Assembly: GCA_913057965.1 (NCBI GenBank)
Contig: CAJXPE010000003.1
Location: forward strand, 1-34,002
Origin: an uncultured Marixanthomonas sp.
GTDB taxonomy: Bacteria; Bacteroidota; Bacteroidia; Flavobacteriales; Flavobacteriaceae
Reading direction: 5' to 3'
Length of the DNA: 34,002 nt
Part shown: piece by piece, positions 24,808 to 33,955 of the stretch
Layout: each line of letters begins with the position of its first letter
How positions within the stretch are numbered: position 1 is the first letter of the stretch
The notes under the pieces: model-generated
The model's database searches: none
What the model was told of the DNA's origin: nothing
The model's input: only the letters and a program-made list of their open reading frames with translations
Position numbers and translations under genes: made by a program

Positions 24808-26534
24808 AAGCACTCCCCTACCTTTTTTTCTTTTTAGTAATTCTATCGTGTAAAGAAACACCTCAAACAAAAGAACTAGAAAAAGAAACCAAACAAGAAG
24901 TAACCAAAAAACCCGTAAAGAAAGCAGTCATTGCCGATAGTGCCATGGTTGTATCAGCACGAAAAGAAGCTTCAAAAATTGGAACTGAAATTTTAAAAAA
25001 AGGTGGAAACGCTTTTGATGCCATGATTGCTACTGAAATGGCGCTAGCAGTAACGTATCCTTACGCAGGAAACTTAGGAGGTGGCGGATTTATAGTTTAC
25101 AGAACCCAATATGGCGAATTAGGCAGTATTGATTACCGTGAAAAAGCTCCAAAATCAGCTAGCCGAGATATGTATTTGGATGAAAACGGAGTCTATAAGG
25201 CCGAAGAAAGCAAAACTGGAAGTTTAGCAGTAGGCGTACCAGGTACGATTGCTGGTATTTTTGCCGTTCACGAAAAACTGGGTTCATTACCTATAGAAGT
25301 CATTTTGCAACCGGTAATAGACCTTGCTACAAAAGGGTTTGCTTTAACCGAAAGTCAAGTTGAACGTTTTAATGAATACAATTCAATTTTTAAAGAAGTA
25401 AATGGTGAAGAATCAATCTACACTAAAGCATATAAAGCCGGAGACACGCTAAAAAATGAAGCGTTAGCAAACACCTTATCTCGAATTGTTAAAAAAGGAC
25501 GTGCTGGTTTTTATGAAGGGGAAACAGCAAAAATACTAGCTAACTTTATTCAAGAAAAAGGTGGAATTATCACACAAGAAGATTTAGAAAGCTATCAAGC
25601 AGAATGGCGTGAACCCGTTGTTTTTGAGTATAAAAATTTAAAAATAATATCCATGGGACCGCCATCGAGTGGTGGAATTGTATTAGGACAAATTTTAAAT
25701 ATGATCGAACCATATCCCATTGAAACGTATGGTCATAATTCGGCTAAATACATTCAATTGCTTACCGAAGCCGAACGAAGGGCATATGCAGACCGTAGTC
25801 ATTATTTAGGAGATCCAGATTTTGTAACCATCCCAACCGATTCATTATTATCAAAAAAATATGCCAAAAGAAGAATGAATACTTTTTCTTTTGAAACTGC
25901 AACTTCTTCAACCGAAATAAGCCCAGGTAGTGTACAAGGATACGAAAGCACCGAAACTACACATTATTCTATTATAGATCAATTGGGCAATGCGGTAGCT
26001 GTAACCACTACGCTAAATGCCGCTTTTGGTTCAAAATTATATGTAAAAGACTTAGGTTTTTTCTTAAATAACGAAATGGATGACTTTAGCGCCAAACCAG
26101 GCGAACCCAATATGTTTGGTTTAATTGGTGGAGAAGCAAACGCCATAGAACCTCAAAAACGGATGCTAAGCTCCATGACCCCCACAATTGTTGAGAAAAA
26201 TGATAGCCTTTGGATGAGTGTTGGTACACCAGGCGGTTCTACAATTATAACTTCCGTTCTACAAACTATTTTAAATGTCTCAGCGTTTAATATGAATATG
26301 CAAGAAGCTGTCGATGCTCCTCGTTTTCATCATCAATGGTTGCCAGATGAAATTACTTTTGAACCAGAAGGTTTTTCAGAAAAGCTATTGGACAGCCTTC
26401 AAAAAAGAGGCTATAACATCAATAGAAAAGAAGCGCCTGTAATAGGAAAAGTGGATGGCATCTTACTACTTCCGAATGGAAAATTGCAAGGTGGAGCCGA
26501 TAAAAGAGGGGATGATACTGCTGTGGGCTTCTAA
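24804..26534 (+). CDS. ggt: Gamma-glutamyltransferase lipoprotein
   Basis: This 576-residue protein has a lipoprotein signal ending in VILSC (Cys16), so it is membrane-anchored outside the cytoplasm rather than soluble as in E. coli. GGT enzymes cleave themselves before a threonine that becomes the nucleophile. Here that is T385 in STETTHYS, matching T391 in E. coli TTHYS. The substrate loops NNEMDDFS (422-429) and the oxyanion glycines G477-G478 in GTPGGSTI are intact. The YREKAP segment (111-116) and the N-terminal NAFDAMIATEMALAV pattern also fit. It hydrolyses glutathione and other gamma-glutamyl compounds, recovering cysteine and glutamate. It overlaps the upstream ACP phosphodiesterase gene by four bases. 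All active-site residues I can place are present. Confidence 0.94.
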   Translation: MKALPYLFFFLVILSCKETPQTKELEKETKQEVTKKPVKKAVIADSAMVVSARKEASKIGTEILKKGGNAFDAMIATEMALAVTYPYAGNLGGGGFIVYRTQYGELGSIDYREKAPKSASRDMYLDENGVYKAEESKTGSLAVGVPGTIAGIFAVHEKLGSLPIEVILQPVIDLATKGFALTESQVERFNEYNSIFKEVNGEESIYTKAYKAGDTLKNEALANTLSRIVKKGRAGFYEGETAKILANFIQEKGGIITQEDLESYQAEWREPVVFEYKNLKIISMGPPSSGGIVLGQILNMIEPYPIETYGHNSAKYIQLLTEAERRAYADRSHYLGDPDFVTIPTDSLLSKKYAKRRMNTFSFETATSSTEISPGSVQGYESTETTHYSIIDQLGNAVAVTTTLNAAFGSKLYVKDLGFFLNNEMDDFSAKPGEPNMFGLIGGEANAIEPQKRMLSSMTPTIVEKNDSLWMSVGTPGGSTIITSVLQTILNVSAFNMNMQEAVDAPRFHHQWLPDEITFEPEGFSEKLLDSLQKRGYNINRKEAPVIGKVDGILLLPNGKLQGGADKRGDDTAVGF

Positions 26535-26765
26535 AAAACGCACTTAATCGATACTTTTACACCATACATCTAATTGTAAGTATTTTACTACATTTTGTAG
26601 GAAAAATAGTTAATTTTGAAGGAGTTAAATAAGTATAAAAAAAGCTGGGGAGCCTAATTAAATCATACAAAAACATACTATCTAAATAACACAAACCTGA
26701 AATTTTATTTGGTTTGCTATACGTTTCCTGTGCTTTTGCATTAAAATTATTTTTGCCAAAAGCCT
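26535..26765. other. 231-base intergenic stretch
   Basis: No convincing gene or terminator hairpin is seen. It holds a TAATTTTG match at 26611-26618, well away from the next start, and a TATTTTTG at 26748-26755, next to the following gene. The rest is AT-rich with no repeat I can support. Confidence 0.5.
26748..26755 (+). promoter_or_regulatory. Probable -7 promoter box of the unassigned membrane protein gene
   Basis: TATTTTTG is an exact TAnnTTTG ending only ten bases before the ATG at 26766, giving a very short leader. No TTG at the proper -33 distance is found. Confidence 0.35.
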
Positions 26766-27776
26766 ATGAAAAAAAAATCTTTCTTTAAAGATTTACACAT
26801 CATCATTCCTTTAGTGTTTAGTGGTTTACTATGCATTGGGCTTATCTTCATTCTTTCGCAAAAAACAACCTTAGTTTTACAATTTGAACGAAAATTAAAC
26901 GAGCTTAGTGCTATATTTATTGGTATAAGTGGTTTTCTGGCTGTATTTATAATGTTGTATTTAATGATCATTGCAATTGGTTTAAAAAACAGTAGAAAGG
27001 AAGGCATTACTGGTTTAGAAAGAATAAATCAGAAAATGCACGATTTTAGGGAAATTATAGAAATCTTACTTCAATCTAAAATATGGTTACCAGGCCTGAA
27101 AGAATACATCGATGAAGAGTTTTCTGGACTTACCTTTTTTCAAGTAAAAGAGTTTTATAAAGGAAAATCTAAATTGGCAATCGAGTTTTTACAAGAAAAG
27201 AACAACTATGCTGATACCGAAAGTTTGTATTTAGAACTAAAATCATTGATGCAAACCGATGTTAAACAAAAACACATTCCTGATACCATTATTAAACCCG
27301 CATTTTATAAAAAAGAGCTCATTCAAAAGTGGTTAGAGCATAAAAGTGGCTCTGGATTATGGTATTACTTTGGTTATAAATTTGGCGCTTACAAAGATGC
27401 TCTAGATTTGGAGTCCATTTACGAAAGACATCAGGAAAAAATAATGACACTTGCCAATTCAATTGATAATAAAGCTTTTGAAGATTCATCATTCAACGAG
27501 GGGTTTTTATCAAAACTGGGAGAATATATTACCACTGAGGTGGTGCCTAAATTATACCAACTTCAAGAAAAATCTTCTGGAAAAATGCCCACCTTCTCTC
27601 GCTATTTATACTTTATATTTTTACTCTTGGTCTTTTTTGGCGTTCTGCTTCCTTTGGCATATTTACTTTTTAATCTTGCACCACTCTTTTTAATTATAAG
27701 CTATGCTTTTGTAATTAGTGTGGTTTTCTTTTTAAGTACTACCTTTTTTCGTTTTTTGAATAATTCAATTGACTAA
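26766..27776 (+). CDS. Unrecognised membrane protein with two N- and two C-terminal helices
   Basis: I do not recognise a family for this 336-residue protein. Two hydrophobic helices lie at the N-terminus (about 11-30 and 47-72) and two at the C-terminus (about 280-302 and 304-328). Between them is a soluble, mostly helical part of about 200 residues rich in lysine and glutamate, which by the positive-inside rule should face the cytoplasm. No catalytic motif or metal site stands out. It starts after a 231-base gap and is followed by uvrA 89 bases later on the same strand, but a promoter box just before uvrA suggests they can be transcribed separately. The reading frame is long, uninterrupted and has composition like its neighbours, so it is a real gene. 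Confidence 0.75.
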   Translation: MKKKSFFKDLHIIIPLVFSGLLCIGLIFILSQKTTLVLQFERKLNELSAIFIGISGFLAVFIMLYLMIIAIGLKNSRKEGITGLERINQKMHDFREIIEILLQSKIWLPGLKEYIDEEFSGLTFFQVKEFYKGKSKLAIEFLQEKNNYADTESLYLELKSLMQTDVKQKHIPDTIIKPAFYKKELIQKWLEHKSGSGLWYYFGYKFGAYKDALDLESIYERHQEKIMTLANSIDNKAFEDSSFNEGFLSKLGEYITTEVVPKLYQLQEKSSGKMPTFSRYLYFIFLLLVFFGVLLPLAYLLFNLAPLFLIISYAFVISVVFFLSTTFFRFLNNSID

Positions 27777-27851
27777 AAGTGTAATTTATTTTTCTTTAGA
27801 ATAACAATTATCTCACTCTAAACCAAGTTCTAAAATTTCACTTCAAATGAG

Positions 27852-27859
27852 TACCTTTG
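27852..27859 (+). promoter_or_regulatory. Probable -7 promoter box of uvrA
   Basis: TACCTTTG is an exact TAnnTTTG that ends six bases before the uvrA ATG. A TTC at 27828-27830 stands where a -33 TTG would be (21-base spacing). The geometry predicts a leader of only a few bases. No SOS-type operator is recognisable. Confidence 0.45.
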
Positions 27860-27865
27860 CAGACT

Positions 27866-30700
27866 ATGGCAAAAAATGAAAATTTTATTGAAGTTTTAGG
27901 CGCACGTGTTCATAATTTAAAGGACATAGATGTTAAAATCCCAAGAGATAAATTAGTTGTCATTACTGGTTTGTCCGGTAGCGGAAAATCCTCATTAGCC
28001 TTTGACACCATTTACGCAGAAGGACAGCGCCGATATATTGAAACATTTTCGGCTTATGCCCGGCAATTCTTAGGAAACTTAGAACGTCCAGATGTCGACA
28101 AAATCGATGGCCTCTCCCCTGTTATTGCCATTGAGCAGAAAACCACAAGTAAAAGTCCGCGATCTACCGTTGGTACTATTACTGAGATTTACGATTTTCT
28201 TCGTTTGTTATATGCACGTGCCAGTGATGCCTACAGTTACAATACGGGTGAAAAAATGGTTAGCTACAGCGATGAGCAGATTAAAAACCTAATTATTGAA
28301 GAGTTCGATGGTAAAAAAATCAGCGTTCTCGCGCCCGTTATCCGTTCTAGAAAAGGACATTACCGCGAACTTTTTGAGCAAATTGCCAAACAAGGCTTTG
28401 TAAAAGTTAGAGTTGACGGCGAAGTAAAAGATATTGTAAAGGGAATGCGAACGGATCGTTATAAAACTCACGATATCGAGATTGTTATTGACCGCTTAAA
28501 GGTTTCTACGGAAACAGAAAACAGCAAACGCCTTAGCGAAACCATCAATACTGCTATGTATCATGGTGATGATGTGTTGATGGTTTTGGATAATGAAACC
28601 AATAAAGCTCGATTTTTTAGTCGTTCATTAATGTGCCCAACCACTGGGATTTCCTACCCGAATCTGGAGCCGAATAATTTTTCGTTCAACTCGCCTAAAG
28701 GCATGTGCCCCAATTGTAAAGGATTAGGAACTCTATACGAGGTAAATCTTAATAAAATCGTTCCAGATGATAGTTTATCTATTAAAAAAGGAGCATTAGC
28801 ACCGCACGGACCACAAAAGAAAAACTGGGTTTTCAAGCAATTGGAACTTATAGCTCAAAAATTTGATTTTGAATTAAGCGATCCTTTCAGTAAAATTCCA
28901 GAAGAAGCAAAAAAAATGATTTTCCACGGCGGAAATTCAGCTTTTGAAGTCGATTCAAAAACCCTCGGTATTACCCGAAAATATAAAATCGATTTTGAGG
29001 GAGTTGCCGCCTTTTTACAAAACACCTTCGAAGCAAACGAATCCCGATCGCTACAGCGCTGGGCAAAAGAATATATGGACAAAGTAGTCTGCCCAGACTG
29101 CGAAGGAAGCCGCTTACGAAAAGAGTCTTTGTTTTTTAAGGTAAACGATAAAAACATAGCCGAACTCGCCCATATGGATATCATCGAGCTGGCAAATTGG
29201 TTTAAAAACATAGAAAAAGACTTAAGTGAAACACAGCTTAAAATTGGTTCGGAAATTATAAAAGAAGTTCGTACCCGTATTCAATTTTTGGTCGATGTTG
29301 GGTTAACGTATTTGGCTCTCGACCGAAGCTCCAAATCCCTTTCTGGTGGGGAAGCACAACGTATTAGACTGGCAACACAAATTGGTTCGCAATTAGTTGG
29401 TGTGCTTTATATTCTCGATGAGCCTAGTATTGGTTTACATCAACGAGACAATGAAAAACTGATTGAATCATTGGTTTCCCTTCGGGATATTGGCAACTCC
29501 GTTCTTGTGGTAGAACACGATAAAGAAATGATTGAAAGCGCCGATTATGTGATTGATATTGGTCCTGCAGCTGGAAAACACGGTGGGGAAATTGTTTCAG
29601 AAGGCACTCCTTCGGAGATCTTAAAACATAAAACCCTTACAGCAGAATACCTAAACGGAAGCAAAGAAATTGAAATCCCCAAGAAAAGACGGGAAGGCAA
29701 TGGAAAAACTCTAAAACTCTCGGGTGCTACCGGAAACAACTTAAAAAATGTAACCGTTTCCTTTCCATTGGGAACCATGATCGGTGTTACAGGCGTTTCA
29801 GGAAGTGGAAAATCTACATTAATAAATGAAACCCTCTACCCTATTTTAAACGCTGAGATTTATAACGGTGTTAAAAAACCGATGCCTTATAAAAAAATAG
29901 AAGGCTTAGAACATCTTGATAAAGTGATTGATATCAACCAGTCGCCTATTGGCCGTACGCCACGTTCCAATCCGGCCACTTATACGGGTGTTTTTTCAGA
30001 AGTACGAAGTTTATTCGCCAAAATACCCGAATCTATGATTCGAGGCTATAAACCGGGACGTTTCAGCTTTAATGTAAAAGGAGGACGTTGTGAAACTTGT
30101 AAAGGTGCGGGTGTAAAGGTTATAGAAATGAATTTTCTGCCCGATGTATATGTAGAGTGCGAAACCTGCCAAGGAAAGCGTTTTAACCGCGAAACATTGG
30201 AAATTCGATATAAAGGCAACTCAATTTACGACGTATTGAGTATGACGATTAATGAATCTTGCGAGTTTTTTGAACACATCCCCAAAATTTACAGAAAACT
30301 AAAAACCATACAAGATGTTGGTTTGGGTTACATTACATTGGGACAACAATCCACAACACTATCTGGTGGAGAAGCACAACGCGTAAAACTGGCTACTGAA
30401 CTTTCAAAACGAGGAACTGGAAATACATTTTATATTCTTGATGAACCTACAACAGGATTACACTTTGAAGATATTAGAGTATTGATGTTAGTATTAAACA
30501 AATTAGTAAAAAAGGGAAATACTGTGCTTATTATAGAGCACAATCTGGACGTTATAAAAACGGTGGATTATATAATAGACATTGGTCCAGAAGGTGGAAA
30601 AAAAGGAGGAAAAGTAATTGCTAAAGGTACCCCAGAAGAAATTATTAAAAACAAAAAAAGCCATACCGCCCGGTTTCTTAAAAAAGAATTACATTCGTGA
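27866..30700 (+). CDS. uvrA: Excinuclease ABC subunit UvrA
   Basis: The 944 residues from the ATG at 27866 (MAKNENFIEV) are full length for UvrA. A TTG three codons earlier lies inside the promoter box and is rejected. UvrA is the damage-sensing ATPase of nucleotide excision repair, acting with UvrB in the cytoplasm. Both ABC ATPase modules are complete: Walker A GLSGSGKSS (35-43) and GVSGSGKST, signature LSGGEAQR twice (first at 492-499), and Walker B segments followed by DEPSIGLH and DEPTTGLH. Zinc-binding cysteine pairs are visible: CPNC (281, 284) with CPDC (409, 412), and CETC with CETC in the second half. No truncation or odd residue was seen. Confidence 0.98.
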   Translation: MAKNENFIEVLGARVHNLKDIDVKIPRDKLVVITGLSGSGKSSLAFDTIYAEGQRRYIETFSAYARQFLGNLERPDVDKIDGLSPVIAIEQKTTSKSPRSTVGTITEIYDFLRLLYARASDAYSYNTGEKMVSYSDEQIKNLIIEEFDGKKISVLAPVIRSRKGHYRELFEQIAKQGFVKVRVDGEVKDIVKGMRTDRYKTHDIEIVIDRLKVSTETENSKRLSETINTAMYHGDDVLMVLDNETNKARFFSRSLMCPTTGISYPNLEPNNFSFNSPKGMCPNCKGLGTLYEVNLNKIVPDDSLSIKKGALAPHGPQKKNWVFKQLELIAQKFDFELSDPFSKIPEEAKKMIFHGGNSAFEVDSKTLGITRKYKIDFEGVAAFLQNTFEANESRSLQRWAKEYMDKVVCPDCEGSRLRKESLFFKVNDKNIAELAHMDIIELANWFKNIEKDLSETQLKIGSEIIKEVRTRIQFLVDVGLTYLALDRSSKSLSGGEAQRIRLATQIGSQLVGVLYILDEPSIGLHQRDNEKLIESLVSLRDIGNSVLVVEHDKEMIESADYVIDIGPAAGKHGGEIVSEGTPSEILKHKTLTAEYLNGSKEIEIPKKRREGNGKTLKLSGATGNNLKNVTVSFPLGTMIGVTGVSGSGKSTLINETLYPILNAEIYNGVKKPMPYKKIEGLEHLDKVIDINQSPIGRTPRSNPATYTGVFSEVRSLFAKIPESMIRGYKPGRFSFNVKGGRCETCKGAGVKVIEMNFLPDVYVECETCQGKRFNRETLEIRYKGNSIYDVLSMTINESCEFFEHIPKIYRKLKTIQDVGLGYITLGQQSTTLSGGEAQRVKLATELSKRGTGNTFYILDEPTTGLHFEDIRVLMLVLNKLVKKGNTVLIIEHNLDVIKTVDYIIDIGPEGGKKGGKVIAKGTPEEIIKNKKSHTARFLKKELHS

Positions 30701-30789
30701 GAGGAAAGAAGATGAATGAAAGATGTTGAAAATTAAAACATGAATGGTTTTTCTTATTTAAAGCCAAGTGAGAATGCAAATGATAACAC

Positions 30790-31479
30790 ATGAGAAACGA
30801 ACAGAAAAATAAAAATTGGAACTTAGTAAAAACAAATGATTCTTGGGCTATTTTCAAGATCATGGGCGAATTTGTAAGTGGTTACGAAAAATTGAGTAAA
30901 ATTGGTCCTTGCGTATCCGTTTTTGGTTCAGCCCGAACTAAGCCTGATCATGAATACTATAAATTAGCCGAACGAATTGCTGAAAAAATAACCAATAACG
31001 GTTATGGGGTAATAACTGGAGGTGGTCCCGGTATCATGGAAGCTGGTAATAAGGGAGCGCATTTGGCCGGTGGAACTTCGGTAGGACTGAACATTACACT
31101 ACCTTTTGAACAACACGATAATCCCTATATTGATGCTGACAAAAGCATTGATTTTGACTACTTTTTTGTACGCAAAGTAATGTTTGTTAAGTATTCGCAA
31201 GGTTTCGTAGTGATGCCCGGTGGTTTTGGAACACTTGACGAATTTTTTGAAGCTTTGACGCTTATACAAACACATAAAATAGATAAATTTCCCATCATTC
31301 TCGTAGGAACGAAATTCTGGGGTGGTTTATGGGACTGGGTTAAAGGAACCTTACTTGAAGCAAATAACAATGTGAGCGCAGAAGATTTAGAATTGGTACA
31401 TATTGTTGACAATGAGGATGAAGTCCTTGACATTTTGAATCAGTTTTATGGTGAATACAACCTTAGCCCTAATTTCTAA
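30790..31479 (+). CDS. LOG-family nucleotide 5'-monophosphate phosphoribohydrolase
   Basis: The 229-residue protein has the Rossmann-like fold of the LOG / TIGR00730 family. Family motifs are visible: SVFGSART (43-50), TGGGPGIMEAGNKGA (76-90) and PGGFGTLDE (143-151) with the catalytic R128-K129 region before it. LOG proteins release the base from nucleoside monophosphates, making active cytokinins in plants; related bacterial enzymes act in nucleotide salvage. The older annotation 'lysine decarboxylase' for this family is wrong. A 20-30 residue N-terminal extension precedes the core. It starts 89 bases after uvrA with no terminator between, so read-through from uvrA is possible. Confidence 0.92.
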   Translation: MRNEQKNKNWNLVKTNDSWAIFKIMGEFVSGYEKLSKIGPCVSVFGSARTKPDHEYYKLAERIAEKITNNGYGVITGGGPGIMEAGNKGAHLAGGTSVGLNITLPFEQHDNPYIDADKSIDFDYFFVRKVMFVKYSQGFVVMPGGFGTLDEFFEALTLIQTHKIDKFPIILVGTKFWGGLWDWVKGTLLEANNNVSAEDLELVHIVDNEDEVLDILNQFYGEYNLSPNF

Positions 31480-31602
31480 CATGTGCAATCCTCAATATGT
31501 GTAGAAACGCCTTAGTTTATAGCGATTTTTATTTTATATTTCCGCAGTTTCGCAACGTATTTCAGATTCTAAAAACAACCCATTATAATTCATAAAACCT
31601 TC

Positions 31603-33955
31603 TTGAACATAAAGAACTTCATAACTGTTATCAGTTGCTTATTTGTGGTTACCATGTCGGCTCAATACGATATTTCTATTGAAGCAGAATTAAACCCCGA
31701 TACAAAAAGTATACAAATAAACCAGCAAATTGAGTTTACAAACAACTCAAATATAGTTTGGCATGAGGTTTATCTAAATGACTGGGCTAATAGTTTTTCC
31801 AATAAAACCACCCCTTTAGCAAAGCGTTTTGCTGAAAACTACAATAGTTCCTTTCATTTTGAAAAAAAAGAGGATCGAGGGAAAACAAATGTCCACAGCA
31901 TTACAGACACAGCAAACACACCTCTAAATTGGGAACGTGGCGAAGCCGCCGATATTATCAAAATCACACCCCAAAGCCCAATAATGCCAGGGGAGAAATT
32001 TACTGTTAATTTAATGTATTCCGTAAAGTTGCCAAGCACCAAATTTACTCGCTTTGGAGTAACGGAAAACAACAATTATAAATTGAAGTATTGGTATATT
32101 TCCCCTGCGGTTTTTGATAAAGATTGGCAAGTGTACAGTAATAAAAACACAGACGATCTTTTTTTAACACCTTCTTCTTTTTCAATAGATTTTAAAATTC
32201 CTCAGGAATACACCCTTACATCAGACTTTAATGTAATTTCTGAAACAATTTCTGAAAGCCAAAAAAACATCTTATTACAAGGTAAGCAACGAAATCAAGC
32301 TACTATTTATCTTGAAAAGGAACCTACTTTTGAAACCATTGAAACAGATAAAATTACCATTGTAACCAATTTAAAAGATGAAAAACTTTCGCCGCAAATT
32401 AGTGCGTTGTCAGTAGATAGAATTTTACATTTTTTAGATAATCAACTGGGTGAATATCCGTTTGAAAAAATGGTTATTAGTGAAGCAGATTACCGAAACA
32501 GCCCGGTGTATGGGCTTAACCAACTTCCAGATTTTATAAGCCCCTTCCCTGCCGGTTTTGAGTACGATATGGAACAACTTAAATCCATAACAAGAAAATA
32601 CATAGCGTCTTCGCTTTCACTTAATCCACGAAAAGACAGTTGGTTAATTGGGGCTTTGCAGATTCATTTAATGATGGAGTACGTAGACACCTATTATCCA
32701 AAGATGAAGATTTTAGGTACTTTAAGTGATTTTTGGGTTATTCGATGGGCACACGCTGCAGATTTAGAATTTAACGACCAATACCCTTTATTATATCAAA
32801 ATGTAGCTCGCAATAACTTACAACAATCTTTAACTACCTCTCGAGATTCGCTGCTTAAGTTCAATAAAAATATAGCAAACGATTATTATGGTGGGGCTGG
32901 GGTAAAATACCTTTCTGATTATTTAGGAAAGGAAACCGTTTCAAAAAGCATTAAAGAGTTTTATACTGAAAACAAGCTTAAACCCATTAAACCAACAGCT
33001 TTTCAAGAAACACTTCAGAAAAACACAGATCTACCTATCAATTGGTTTTTTACTGATTATATAGACTCCCGTACTACGATTGACTTCAGAATAAAAAACG
33101 TAGAAAAACAAGAGGATTCGCTTAGAGTAACCGTTAAAAACACTCGTAAAAACAGCATGCCTGTTTCCCTCTACGGAATTAACAAAGACAGTGTTGTTTT
33201 CAAAAAATGGTTGTTACCTATTGATAGCACCGCAACAGTTACGGTACCAAAACAAGATGTTAGAAAGCTCGTTTTAAATTATGAAAAAACAATCCCAGAG
33301 TATAATCAACGTAATAACTACAAAGCGGTAAAAGGACTGTTTAACCGGCCCTTTCAGTTTAGGTTATTTCAAGATGTAGGCGACTCCCGTTACAATCAGG
33401 TGTTTTTTATGCCAGAGTTTCAATATAACTTGTACGATGGTTTTGTAGTTGGGCCTAAAGTGTATAATAAAACGGTATTGCCTAAAGGATTTCATTACAA
33501 GCTAACGCCTCAAATTGGACTTAAATCCAATACTATTATCGGAAGCGGATCGCTCGTGTATACTCAAAATTTTGATAAAAAATCATTATACTCCATGCGA
33601 TATGGTTTTTCAGGAAGCTACTTTTCGTATGATCAGGACTTATTTTACAGGCGTTACACGCCGTTTATGACCTTTGCGTTCCGAAATAGAGATTTACGCG
33701 ACAATGAAAAGCAATTTATTAATCTTAGGAGTGTAAATGTAATACGGGACGAAAATCCAAACGATCCAGATCAAGAACCAAATTACAGTGTTTTCAATCT
33801 TCAATACGTATACTCAAACCCTAATTTAATAAACTATTTTAAAGGGGTGGTTGATTATGAAATTTCAGCGAAGTTTAGTAAGATTTCTACCACATTTGAA
33901 TACCGAAAACTCTTTCTAAATAACCGCCAATTAAATGTACGTTTCTTCGCAGGGG
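31603..33955 (+). CDS. M1-aminopeptidase-like protein lacking the zinc site, with probable C-terminal barrel; 3'-truncated
   Basis: About 784 codons are present before the adapter. The first ATG (31653) would start at MSAQYD and lose an obvious signal peptide; a TTG at 31603 gives MNIKNFITVISCLFVVTMSAQ, so I choose it. An ATT at 31588 would add HKTFL and is also possible. The N-terminal beta-rich domain (about 22-215, starting YDISIEAELNPDTKSIQINQ) resembles that of M1 peptidases. Where the exopeptidase loop, HExxH and WLNEG motifs should be, the protein has YGLNQLPDF (303-311), ITRKY (329-333) and WLIGALQIH (347-355), so zinc catalysis is unlikely. From about 570 onward, alternating strands and sentences such as RYNQVFFMPEFQYNLYDG suggest an outer-membrane barrel. 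The frame after 33955 is adapter translation (SYTHLRAHET) and not part of the protein. Confidence 0.72.

Noticed and set aside
26611-26618. TAATTTTG as a promoter for a small RNA
   Set aside because: No -33 element, no terminator downstream and no conserved structure seen; such boxes are frequent by chance.
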